6,211 nucleotides of DNA from Treponema sp. (GCA_009785545.1 WQWD01000147.1:1-6211); one strand, 5' to 3'; counted from the first letter of the stretch, positions 1 through 5,934 are shown. Program-made: numbers and translations. The notes: generated by a model not told the origin, from the sequence alone.

Positions 1-1110
1 AAGTTTGATGGGAGTAAGCGGATTTTTTATCTCGTGAGCCAATTGCTGTGCCATATTTTGCCAAATTGATATTTTTTCGTTTCTGACAAGCGCTTCCCGT
101 GATTTTTCAAGGTCTTGCACCATTGAATTAAATGAACGAATAAGAATGCCAAGCTCGTCATCACGGCGTGTTAAAATCTGAATCGAAAAATTGCCGGCTG
201 CTACACGCTGTATCGCATCTGTTAATTCCACTATTGGGTTTGTTACCCGCCTTGTAAGAGAAATTGCGATAATCGCGGTCATGAGCAGCATTGGAAGAAG
301 AAAAACAACATAATAGTAAATCAAAAGCGGCTGCAGATTTGTTCTTAATTGATTGATTCTTTCAAAATGATCGATTTGGTTTTCCAAAGCCGTTTTTCCC
401 CTGTCAAAATCCTCACCAAGATTATAGCTGATAACGTGAATAATATTATACGCCGTTCTTTGCACATAACGGATGGTTCCAAAATCACGAGGCAGCTCTC
501 GTATCGGGAAACCTGTTTCAAAAGAAGGAGGCGATAAAACATGGAAAGTCTCATCTCCCGAAAAAGAGATTTCTGTCCAATTTCCATGCTGATCCGCTGC
601 CGGCAAAACAAAAACCTGAACAGAAGCGATGTTTCTTGGCAATGGCGGCGGGGCGGCAAAATTAAAGTTTCTTATAATGTTTTCAAACCGTTCCAGATGA
701 AGAGAGTAGTTATCTGCTATAAAACTGTTAGCCGCTCTGTTGCCGGTTGAAGCGTCGGCATGATGCCAAAAAATCACGGCTTGATTTAGAGCGGTTCCAG
801 TCATCAAAGTTATTGGCGTAATGGAAAAAATTACAATGACCGCAAAATACGCTAAAAGCCTGATGTTGAGTTTGCTTCCGGAACGGCGTTTTACCAGATC
901 TCTTATAACCTGAAAAACTAAAATTCCTAAAACAATTAACAGGACAATCGGAGTAGTAAAAAAAACAATTATATGCAGGCGCTCGGGTACATTTCCGTAA
1001 AGAGTTTCTGTAAAAAAATTACGTGAAAAAATAAATGTAAGAAAACAAAGAAGAGAATAAATAAGAATCAGAGTTCGTACTTTTATAACCGAGAATCCAA
1101 AGCTGCTCAA
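1..1110 (-). CDS. Sensor histidine kinase, NtrY-like, N-terminal 370 residues (partial)
   Basis: This is a membrane sensor kinase that should autophosphorylate on His and pass phosphate to a response regulator. The frame is open from a TTG at 1110 to the left edge, exactly 370 codons. Hydrophobic segments lie at about residues 7-28, 45-68, 82-103 and 261-285. The first three are a cluster, followed by an extracytoplasmic region of about 155 residues, the likely sensory part. A HAMP domain (about 283-336, with P292 and DELG at 318-321) leads to the HisKA motif AHEIKNPLTPIKL, phospho-accepting H359, at the window edge. The ATPase domain lies outside. I chose TTG 1110 because GAAGAGG, encoded by the last ptsH codons, lies 6 nt upstream, giving probable translational coupling. 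Membrane topology plus HEIKNPLTPI is typical of NtrY-type kinases. The signal sensed is unknown. Confidence 0.88.
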   Translation of the reverse strand, partial: MSSFGFSVIKVRTLILIYSLLCFLTFIFSRNFFTETLYGNVPERLHIIVFFTTPIVLLIVLGILVFQVIRDLVKRRSGSKLNIRLLAYFAVIVIFSITPITLMTGTALNQAVIFWHHADASTGNRAANSFIADNYSLHLERFENIIRNFNFAAPPPLPRNIASVQVFVLPAADQHGNWTEISFSGDETFHVLSPPSFETGFPIRELPRDFGTIRYVQRTAYNIIHVISYNLGEDFDRGKTALENQIDHFERINQLRTNLQPLLIYYYVVFLLPMLLMTAIIAISLTRRVTNPIVELTDAIQRVAAGNFSIQILTRRDDELGILIRSFNSMVQDLEKSREALVRNEKISIWQNMAQQLAHEIKNPLTPIKL

Positions 1111-1111
1111 A

Positions 1112-1378
1112 TTATTCCTCTTCAAATTTTGATTCAAAGAGCTTTACAATTGTTTCTGCTGCGCTTTCTTCGCCTTCTCCGTCGGTAATGATTTTTAATT
1201 CTGTTCCGTAAGCGGCTCCAAGAGTTATGATACCCATAATGGATTTTGCATTTATTTTTATTGAGCCTTTTTCAAAATAAATATTGCATTTAAAATTTTT
1301 TGTTGCTTGCACCAAAATCGCCGATGGACGGGCGTGAATTCCGGCTCTGTTTACAACCTTAACAATTTTCTCTGTCAT
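1112..1378 (-). CDS. ptsH: Phosphocarrier protein HPr
   Basis: HPr is the small cytoplasmic phosphocarrier of the PTS. It is phosphorylated on His15 by enzyme I and on Ser46 by HPr kinase. The 88-residue length is normal for the family. The active-site motif GIHARPSA spans residues 13-20 with H15 and R17, and the regulatory site KSIMGI carries S46, so both phosphorylation sites are intact. AAGGA lies about 7 nt before the ATG. The gene starts 9 bp after the hprK stop, and its final Glu codons double as the ribosome binding site of the sensor kinase gene. No PTS permease or enzyme I gene is in the window. In treponemes HPr and HprK are reported without a full sugar PTS, so a regulatory role is the likeliest. 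Confidence 0.97.
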   Translation of the reverse strand: MTEKIVKVVNRAGIHARPSAILVQATKNFKCNIYFEKGSIKINAKSIMGIITLGAAYGTELKIITDGEGEESAAETIVKLFESKFEEE

Positions 1379-1387
1379 TTTCTGTCC

Positions 1388-2377
1388 TTAAATAATATAA
1401 TCCTGTCCAAAAAAAACTGAACGGGTAGAATCGCTTTCTATCCATTTTAAAATATTTTTGTTAAATTCCCTTGCCGCATGATAACCCATCGATTTAAGGC
1501 GCTCATTCATTGCCGCAGTTTCAATGATAATTGGAATATTCCTCCCCGGTTTTACCGGCACTGTCAATTTGGGAATGTGTACTCCCAAAAGCTCGACTGT
1601 ATGGTCTTCGGCTCCAAGCCTGTCGTAATTTTTATCGGAATCCCATTCTTCAAGTTCTACGACAAGCTGAACTTCCTTGTGATCCCTGATCGCTCTGACT
1701 CCAAAAAGATGAGTAATGTTTATGATCCCCGGCCCCCGGATTTCCATGTGATGCCCGATAATTTTATTTGCTCCTGCGCCCATCAAAACATTTCCATACA
1801 TACAATTTATTTCTACAACATCATCAGCGACAAGGCGGTGTCCACGGTGAATGAGTTCAAGCGCTGTCTCGCTTTTTCCAACACCTGAATCTCCCTGCAG
1901 CAAAATCCCAAGCCCGTAAACCTCGACAAGTACGCCATGAACACTCTGGCGCGGAGAAAAAATCTTGGAAAGGATACGCAGGATTCTTGTTGAAAAATCA
2001 ACAGAAGTTAGGTCAGTCTGCAAAATAGGGCATTGGACACTCTCGGCAATTTCCAAAAAATCTTTGTGCGGAGTAAAGTTGTGAGTAAAAATGCAACAAG
2101 GCATTTCGTACTCAAACATTTTTTTGATGGTATCGGTTTTTCCTTCGCTTTCAAGCCGCCGCAAAAAAGCCATTTCACCTCGCCCAAAGTGCTGTATTCT
2201 CTGATGGGCGAAGCCTTCAAAAAAACCCATAATCGCGCCCATCGGCCGGTTGAGGTCAGGAATGTCAATTACCCTGCCAAGCCCCTTACGCCCGCCAATA
2301 CAATGCAGGTTCAGCGTGTTGTGTTCTTTGAGATCAAGGTCGATTAGGTCAAGTATGGTAAAAGCCCTGTCTGCCAT
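1388..2377 (-). CDS. hprK: HPr kinase/phosphorylase
   Basis: This bifunctional enzyme phosphorylates HPr on Ser46 with ATP or PPi and reverses the reaction with Pi, linking metabolic state to regulation. From the ATG at 2377 the protein has 329 residues, close to the usual 310-320. The N-terminal domain covers about 1-135. The catalytic domain shows H147 (VHGVLV), Walker A GDSGVGKS at 162-169, HRLVADD at 180-186, the family signature MEIRGPGIINI at 211-221, YDRLG at 251-255 and VPVKPGRN at 273-280. The frame stays open upstream to an ATG at 2569. I rejected that start because the 64 extra residues match nothing I know in HprK and would overlap plsC. ATG 2377 gives the family-like start MADRAFTILDLIDL. 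No Shine-Dalgarno is visible. A TACAAT box ends 6 nt before the start, so a leaderless mRNA is possible. Confidence 0.95.
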   Translation of the reverse strand: MADRAFTILDLIDLDLKEHNTLNLHCIGGRKGLGRVIDIPDLNRPMGAIMGFFEGFAHQRIQHFGRGEMAFLRRLESEGKTDTIKKMFEYEMPCCIFTHNFTPHKDFLEIAESVQCPILQTDLTSVDFSTRILRILSKIFSPRQSVHGVLVEVYGLGILLQGDSGVGKSETALELIHRGHRLVADDVVEINCMYGNVLMGAGANKIIGHHMEIRGPGIINITHLFGVRAIRDHKEVQLVVELEEWDSDKNYDRLGAEDHTVELLGVHIPKLTVPVKPGRNIPIIIETAAMNERLKSMGYHAAREFNKNILKWIESDSTRSVFFGQDYII

Positions 2378-2383
2378 GGGTTT

Positions 2384-2389
2384 ATTGTA
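2384..2389 (-). promoter_or_regulatory. Putative -10 box of the hprK operon
   Basis: TACAAT on the minus strand lies 6 nt before the hprK ATG at 2377, which would place the transcript start at or next to the start codon. The -35 region 17 bp upstream (TGGCGC) is poor, so the call rests on one hexamer and on the absence of a Shine-Dalgarno sequence. If it is wrong, the real promoter lies further up in the intergenic region. Confidence 0.3.
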
Positions 2390-2460
2390 TACTGTTTTAG
2401 GCTGGTGCGCCAGTGGGTTGAAGTTTCCCTTTTTGATCGCAGAGTCTAATATTTCAACAC

Positions 2461-2512
2461 AACGTATCAGATACCAATATTCTGTATGCAAAATACCGAT
2501 ATCTGATACGTT
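2461..2512. promoter_or_regulatory. Paired palindromic sites between hprK and plsC (putative operator or stem-loop)
   Basis: AACGTATCAGATA (2461-2473) is repeated as its exact reverse complement at 2500-2512, a perfect 13-bp inverted repeat with a 26-nt spacer. Each arm is also palindromic: GTATC-A-GATAC at 2464-2474 is perfect, and ATATC-T-GATAC at 2499-2509 has one mismatched end pair. The centres are 35 bp apart. The right copy ends 11 bp before the plsC -35 box. This looks like two binding sites for a dimeric regulator in a divergent promoter region. A single long RNA hairpin is the alternative. The regulator cannot be named. Confidence 0.5.
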
Positions 2513-2519
2513 TGTATTA

Positions 2520-2548
2520 TTGTTTTTTTTCCTGTAATAAGCGATAAT
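2520..2548 (+). promoter_or_regulatory. Putative plsC promoter
   Basis: TTGTTT (2520-2525) and GATAAT (2543-2548) are separated by exactly 17 bp. The predicted transcript start at about 2555 is at the plsC ATG (2556). No Shine-Dalgarno precedes that ATG or the next in-frame ATG at 2574, which fits a leaderless or near-leaderless transcript. AT-rich DNA gives such matches by chance, so confidence is moderate. Confidence 0.45.
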
Positions 2549-2555
2549 TAAACTT

Positions 2556-3323
2556 ATGATAATTACCATATTAATGTTTGTGTACGTTTCCTTGCTTATG
2601 ATTTTGATCCTGCCTATTGCGCTTGCCGCAATGCTTTTCTATTTAATCGGATTTAGGAAACCCATGAAATTTATAATCAATAAACTAGCTCAGTTATGGG
2701 CTCTTTCAATTGTTAAGATTACAGGGGTTAAAGCAACTGTTACCGGGAAAGAAAATATACCAAGAAGCGGCGGTGTTTGTTTTGTCAGTAACCACTGTGG
2801 TTATTTTGATATTATCCTGCTTCTTGCTTTTTGCACACGCCAATTTGGTTTTATTGCAAAAAAAGAGTTGGCGTTTGTCCCGTTTTTAAATTGCTGGATT
2901 TTTATGCTTGGCGGTTTGTTTATCGACAGGAAAAACATCAGAAAAGGAATTAAAACAATCAGAAAAGGAGCGCAAAGGATAAGCACAGGCGGCGGTATGA
3001 TCATTTTCCCGGAAGGGACTCGTTCTAAGGGACAAGGCTTGCTCTCTTTCCGCCCGGGTTCTCTGAAACTCGCTACAATGGCGAAAGCGCCGATTGTTCC
3101 TGTCGCAATAGAAGGCAGTTATGATGTTTTTGAAAAAACAAAACGTTTTGTCAGAACTCCCGTAAAACTTGCCTTCCTTAAACCAATTGATACTAAAGAT
3201 ATGCCTCGTGAGGATCAAAAAAATATTCTTTGTGACAAGATTTACTTGGCAATTAAAGAAGAGCTTGATATAGATAAAAAAAGTATTTGTACTCAACTTG
3301 ACAGGTTCCTTTTGATTTTGTAG
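2556..3323 (+). CDS. plsC: 1-acyl-sn-glycerol-3-phosphate acyltransferase (PlsC family)
   Basis: This membrane enzyme transfers an acyl chain to lysophosphatidic acid to make phosphatidic acid in phospholipid synthesis. It has 255 residues, the family's usual size. A hydrophobic segment at about 3-32 anchors the N-terminus. The acyltransferase motifs follow in order: NHCGYFD with catalytic H80 and D85 (HX4D), GLFIDR at 120-125, FPEGTRS at 151-157 and APIVPVAIEG at 178-187. The catalytic residues are intact. The gene is divergent from hprK. The start could also be ATG 2574 (residue 7); neither has a ribosome binding site. The final codons overlap the -35 box and stop codon TAG of the tRNA-Gln promoter. 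The exact acyl acceptor cannot be settled from sequence; a lyso-ornithine or other lysolipid acyltransferase is a lesser possibility. Confidence 0.9.
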   Translation: MIITILMFVYVSLLMILILPIALAAMLFYLIGFRKPMKFIINKLAQLWALSIVKITGVKATVTGKENIPRSGGVCFVSNHCGYFDIILLLAFCTRQFGFIAKKELAFVPFLNCWIFMLGGLFIDRKNIRKGIKTIRKGAQRISTGGGMIIFPEGTRSKGQGLLSFRPGSLKLATMAKAPIVPVAIEGSYDVFEKTKRFVRTPVKLAFLKPIDTKDMPREDQKNILCDKIYLAIKEELDIDKKSICTQLDRFLLIL

Positions 3324-3326
3324 TAT
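3298..3326 (+). promoter_or_regulatory. Putative tRNA-Gln promoter inside the 3' end of plsC
   Basis: A perfect -35 TTGACA (3298-3303) is followed after 17 bp by TAGTAT (3321-3326, 4 of 6 matches to TATAAT). Transcription would start near 3333, about 8 nt before the mature tRNA. The -10 box includes the plsC stop codon. Read-through from plsC could also supply the tRNA. Confidence 0.5.
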
Positions 3327-3340
3327 GAATCTGTATTCTT

Positions 3341-3411
3341 TCCCCGGTTGTGTAAGGGTAGCACAGCAGTCTCTGGATCTGCTTGTGGGGGTTCAAATCC
3401 TCCCTGGGGAG
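3341..3411 (+). tRNA. tRNA-Gln, anticodon CTG
   Basis: A full cloverleaf can be drawn. The acceptor stem TCCCCGG/CTGGGGA (3341-3347 with 3404-3410) has the weak U1-A72 pair typical of tRNA-Gln plus one G-U. The D arm is GTGT-AAGGGTA-GCAC. The anticodon stem GCAGT/TCTGC has one T-T mismatch next to the loop CTCTGGA, giving anticodon CTG at 3373-3375 (reads CAG). The variable loop is 4 nt. The T arm is GGGGG-TTCAAAT-CCTCC. The discriminator is G73 (3411), as expected for glutamine. CCA is not fully encoded (GCA follows the acceptor stem), so CCA must be added afterwards. Confidence 0.93.
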
Positions 3412-3415
3412 CATA

Positions 3416-3753
3416 TTATTTTTCTGTTTTGCCACTATCAAGCAAAAAGCAAGGCGAGCCGGCGAACAAGATAAGCCTGCGTAATTTCCGCCCATAATGT
3501 GTATTCGTGGAGCTAACATACCGCCCAAACTGTGACCCAGAATGTAGATTCTATTTGGATCGATTCGTGGGTCTGCTCTTAAAATTTCTGTTGCGAGGAT
3601 CGCGTCTTCTATCGTTTCTTCCCAGACCGTTAAGCCGCCGCCTACAGTTATTCTTTCTGTAATCACGAACCTGTTAAATCTGATTTGTGCCGGAGTATTT
3701 TCGCCTATAAATACTGTCAAACCAAGACAAAAAGTTGTCAAAATTGCGAGAAT
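3416..3753 (-). pseudogene. Alpha/beta-hydrolase remnant (frameshifted, truncated at both ends)
   Basis: The preserved core reads WEETIEDAILATEILRADP, then IDPNRIYILGHSLGGMLAPR. The nucleophile elbow GHSLGG has its Ser codon at 3529-3531. This resembles the C-terminal half of secreted or cytoplasmic alpha/beta hydrolases of the dienelactone-hydrolase-like group. After GGNYAGL (about 3472) the frame breaks. Dropping to the next frame gives LFAGSP...FLLD, which continues the family pattern, so one base has been lost near 3470-3473. That frame stops at 3416-3418, only 5 bp from the tRNA-Gln 3' end. The catalytic Asp and His regions and the first half with the oxyanion region are missing. The apparent open frame from 3762 to 3253 starts inside the MITE and ends antisense to the tRNA and plsC, so it is not a gene. 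The 5' side is cut by MITE copy A. Confidence 0.72.
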
Positions 3754-3754
3754 T

Positions 3755-3783
3755 ATAGTCAATTAATTTTATTAATTGACTAT
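3755..3783. repeat. 13-bp palindrome at one end of MITE copy A
   Basis: ATAGTCAATTAAT and its reverse complement are separated by 3 nt. Each half is itself a version of the terminal repeat, so this end of the element carries the terminal sequence twice, head to head. The outermost base on each side belongs to the flanking TA or to the element interior. Confidence 0.85.
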
Positions 3784-3796
3784 TTCCGATTGTAAA

Positions 3797-3840
3797 TACT
3801 TATTGTACAAGGAATTATTCAATTCCTTGTACAATAAGTA
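3797..3840. repeat. 20-bp perfect hairpin in MITE copy A
   Basis: Two 20-nt arms (TACTTATTGTACAAGGAATT and its exact complement) flank a 4-nt loop (ATTC). No U-run follows on either strand, so it is not a classical terminator. In the permease transcript it would form a strong 3' hairpin just after the stop codon. Confidence 0.92.
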
Positions 3841-3851
3841 AAATTAAAGGA

Positions 3852-4589
3852 CTATAAAATCTTTTTTCCTGATTTTCTTTTGTTAAACGAAATAATTGCG
3901 AACAAAGTTAAAGCCGCTGTTCCAATTGCTGTTGCAGCCAGTGTCGGGTAAATGTGTTCACGTTTTATTGTTTCGGCAAGAAGCTGCATTGGCAAGCCTG
4001 CAAGTGTTACCGGATTATACCTTGAGACATTCGGAATTATATTGATGATATTTAAAAATATAACAACAGTCCCTGCCGCAAGCATACAAATGTAGCTCTT
4101 TGTTGTCAGAGCTGCCATTAACATTGTTAATGTTAGTAAAAATACTCCTAATAGCCACAGGCAAAAAACCGCAAAAAATAAATCCTGCAGGATATTTTTG
4201 GGAAAAAGGTAAAACGTGTAAAATTGACAGGTTGCAAACGCCAACCCTAAACTTATTGTCCAGATAAAAATGGCGTTTGTCAGTTTTGATAAAATAACCG
4301 AACTGCGGGACAGTCCCTTTGTAAGAATAATTGTTAGAGTTCCGTTGGATATTTCAGACGAAAGAAAACCTGCAAACACAACAACAAGAACAAATAATCC
4401 CATTTGCCCGACATTCCCAAAAAATTGCGCCCACGAATCAATGGCGGAAGGTTCGGTAAAAAATCCCAATGCGGCAAAGTCCATGCCCCTCATTGTTGGG
4501 TCGCTTTCCATCGCCCATGTTATTATTTGCGGCATAAATCTTGCTGTCAGCGGGCTTATCATGCCAAGTACGAAAAATACAGCGGCCAT
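3852..4589 (-). CDS. ABC-2 type transporter permease, apparently N-terminally truncated
   Basis: This is an integral membrane subunit of an ABC exporter, 245 residues from ATG 4589. Hydrophobic segments lie at about 1-18, 62-78, 104-126, 137-160, 166-187 and 215-234. The segment SSEISNGTLTIILTKGLSRS at 77-96 is the diagnostic ABC-2 loop; family members have a similar GTL...KGLSRS stretch. Relatives begin with about 20 cytoplasmic residues before the first membrane helix; here the protein begins inside that helix. A strong AGGAGG (4608-4613) lies 18 nt before ATG 4589, too far. An in-frame CTG at 4598 is 9 nt away but is a rare start. The last codon and stop (TTA TAG) come from the flanking TA and MITE end. 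No ATPase gene is present. It may be a non-functional remnant. Confidence 0.8.
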   Translation of the reverse strand: MAAVFFVLGMISPLTARFMPQIITWAMESDPTMRGMDFAALGFFTEPSAIDSWAQFFGNVGQMGLFVLVVVFAGFLSSEISNGTLTIILTKGLSRSSVILSKLTNAIFIWTISLGLAFATCQFYTFYLFPKNILQDLFFAVFCLWLLGVFLLTLTMLMAALTTKSYICMLAAGTVVIFLNIINIIPNVSRYNPVTLAGLPMQLLAETIKREHIYPTLAATAIGTAALTLFAIISFNKRKSGKKIL

Positions 4590-4590
4590 T

Positions 4591-4605
4591 ATTAACAGTG
4601 TTAAT
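4591..4605. repeat. 15-bp palindrome at the regulator-permease junction
   Basis: ATTAACA-G-TGTTAAT is a perfect 7+1+7 palindrome covering the regulator stop codon and the gap before the permease ATG. It could be a regulator binding site or a small hairpin between the orphan Shine-Dalgarno and the permease start. It also marks the likely joint of the inferred deletion. Confidence 0.6.
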
Positions 4606-5707
4606 TTCCTCCTATGAAATCTTTTAATTTTTTTACAACCTTTATATATTCAGGGTTATCCTGCAAAGGCTCAAAAACAGGGAGCTGTAAAACATCTTTC
4701 ATCATACTTTCTTTAATTGTCGCTTCATTTCTTGGAATAGGAAAAGGTTCTTTTTTTAACCAGCCTTCAATTTTTGTAAAAAACGAATCTCCGTGCAGCT
4801 TAAATGGAAAAAAATCGTGAACACAAACATCAACGTATTTTGAAAGAAGTTCTACAGCTTTTTCTGAAGTGCCGCCTAACTGATACATTTGCGCTCCCAA
4901 CGCATAAAGCATACCTGTGTTGTTGGGGTTTAATTGTTTCATATTAAACAGGTTTGCTAATTTTTCCGCTCTGAAGTAAACAGCTTCGGCAATATCTAAA
5001 CGATTTAAATTATTATATAAAATGTTTATCAGCGAATGGAATGTCATCATCAGGTTTTGGTATAGTTCTACTTGTAAAACTTCTTCTGCTTTTTCTGTGT
5101 TTCCCGTTAGCTGATGTGCTTTGGCTATAAGCGAGCCTTCTCCAGGATTGTCAGGAAATTCTCCAAGTAATTTCAATGCAGTGTTTCCATCTTCCATTGC
5201 TAAACAGCAATATGCGTGCAAACCTGCTGTGTCACGGATTACACGAGAATCTTTGCAGTTTTCTGTGATTCGCTCGCACAGGCGAATTGCGGAAGATAAA
5301 ATTATCATTTTGCGCTGAGGTGTTGCCGCCATTGGCGCATGATTCAGGTACAACTGAACTATGTATTGTAAAAGAGGATAACAAGAATAATATTTTCTGG
5401 TAATTAATTCACATTCGGTTATAACATTTTCAAATGGTTTTTTAGCAAAGTCTGCGGCAAGGCGATTATACAAATTTACAATATCACTTTTATTCATCTG
5501 CGGTGAATATCCTATCAACTGATCTACACTGATGTCAAAATATGCAGCCAGTGCCGGAAGAAAAGTAATATCTGGATAACTATGTCCTGTTTCCCATTTT
5601 GAAACCGAAGCTTTTGTAACACCGATGTAATCAGCCAGTTCATCCTGCGTTAAACCTTTTTCACGGCGTTTTGCGGTAATAACCGCTGCTAAGTTAAACT
5701 CTTTCAT
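4601..5707 (-). CDS. XRE-family transcriptional regulator with TPR-like C-terminal domain
   Basis: This is a probable DNA-binding regulator of the adjacent transporter. The 368-residue protein starts with an XRE helix-turn-helix (about 6-65); LTQDELADYIGVTKASVSKW at 19-38 includes the recognition helix. The rest is helical with TPR-like pairs (about 130-300), for example TGNTEKAEEVL at 201-211 and GGTSEKAVELL at 278-288. I recognise this architecture from Firmicutes regulators that sit in front of an ABC ATPase and an ABC-2 permease. Here only the permease follows, 11 bp after the stop. The gene looks intact in length. No Shine-Dalgarno precedes ATG 5707, and a promoter lies immediately upstream. 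A 16-bp palindrome over the -10 box suggests self-regulation. The inducing signal is unknown. Confidence 0.85.
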   Translation of the reverse strand: MKEFNLAAVITAKRREKGLTQDELADYIGVTKASVSKWETGHSYPDITFLPALAAYFDISVDQLIGYSPQMNKSDIVNLYNRLAADFAKKPFENVITECELITRKYYSCYPLLQYIVQLYLNHAPMAATPQRKMIILSSAIRLCERITENCKDSRVIRDTAGLHAYCCLAMEDGNTALKLLGEFPDNPGEGSLIAKAHQLTGNTEKAEEVLQVELYQNLMMTFHSLINILYNNLNRLDIAEAVYFRAEKLANLFNMKQLNPNNTGMLYALGAQMYQLGGTSEKAVELLSKYVDVCVHDFFPFKLHGDSFFTKIEGWLKKEPFPIPRNEATIKESMMKDVLQLPVFEPLQDNPEYIKVVKKLKDFIGGN

Positions 5708-5723
5708 AATAATAGTTATTATT
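5708..5723. promoter_or_regulatory. Palindrome over the regulator promoter (putative autoregulatory operator)
   Basis: AATAATA-GT-TATTATT is a perfect 7+2+7 palindrome. It starts directly before the regulator ATG (5707) and covers the proposed -10 box, the usual place for a repressor to block its own promoter. AT-only palindromes also arise by chance. Confidence 0.45.
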
Positions 5724-5746
5724 CAGAAAATAAATCTAACTTGCAA
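5718..5746 (-). promoter_or_regulatory. Putative promoter of the XRE regulator gene
   Basis: On the minus strand TTGCAA (5746-5741) and AATAAT (5723-5718) are 17 bp apart. Transcription would begin around 5710, giving a leader of about 3 nt and thus a near-leaderless mRNA, consistent with the lack of a Shine-Dalgarno. Confidence 0.5.
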
Positions 5747-5934
5747 GCGATTTATAGTTGACTTTTTAGGGATAAATCAACCGCAGGGAAACAGATATGC
5801 TGTTTTTAATGTAATTCTTGTTGGTTGATTACCCTTTAATTGATAACAGCTTTCTTAGCTGGAGTAATTCAATAACCGTATTTATTCGTGGCGAGGATTG
5901 TTGATTTTGACTCTTGAATTTTTTAAAATTATAA
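5724..5934. other. Non-coding stretch upstream of the regulator
   Basis: No credible reading frame is present on either strand; the best is about 30 codons without a start. The stretch contains an imperfect inverted repeat (AGGGATAAATCAACC at 5768-5782 against GGTTGATTACCCT at 5823-5835) enclosing a small hairpin AAACAG-ATATG-CTGTTT (5789-5805) followed by TTAAT. I do not recognise a known riboswitch or RNA family. It may be eroded DNA between two unrelated gene blocks. Confidence 0.5.

Larger units (their letters stand above)
3754..3856 (-). mobile_element. MITE-like element, copy A (99 bp plus flanking TA)
   Basis: The element spans 3756-3854, with a TA on each side (3754-3755 and 3855-3856). 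Its ends are TAGTC and GACTA, and the terminal inverted repeats match over about 16 bp with two mismatches (TAGTC, two variable bases, TTAATTTTA). It is the inverted copy of the element at 5952-6050 and differs at 3786 and 3788 only. It carries no protein. TA flanks suggest mobilisation by a Tc1/mariner-IS630-type transposase encoded elsewhere. The permease stop codon (3852-3854) lies in its end, and the hydrolase remnant begins at its other end. Confidence 0.85.

Noticed and set aside
345..750. Open frames on either strand within the sensor kinase region
   Set aside because: They are alternative frames of the kinase's extracytoplasmic segment, with no family features and low-quality composition.
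2378..2569. A 64-residue N-terminal extension of HprK from ATG 2569
   Set aside because: It would overlap plsC head to head, cross the palindromic sites, and make the protein about 70 residues longer than the family. The conserved start fits ATG 2377.
3421..3447. Terminator after tRNA-Gln (TTTTGC with GCAAAA, 9-nt loop)
   Set aside because: The 6-bp AT-rich stem lies within the hydrolase remnant and has no T-run after it on the plus strand; the T-rich stretch precedes it.
3253..3762. A complete 169-residue hydrolase gene
   Set aside because: The start codon lies in the MITE, the frame shifts at about 3472, and the last 50 or so residues are antisense to tRNA-Gln and plsC. Only the core is a genuine remnant.
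3797..3840. MITE hairpin as a classical Rho-independent terminator
   Set aside because: The stem is AT-rich and no U-run follows on either strand.
5750..5763. Degenerate third MITE end (TATAGTTGAC)
   Set aside because: Only a handful of bases match the TATAGTC end and no partner end lies nearby.
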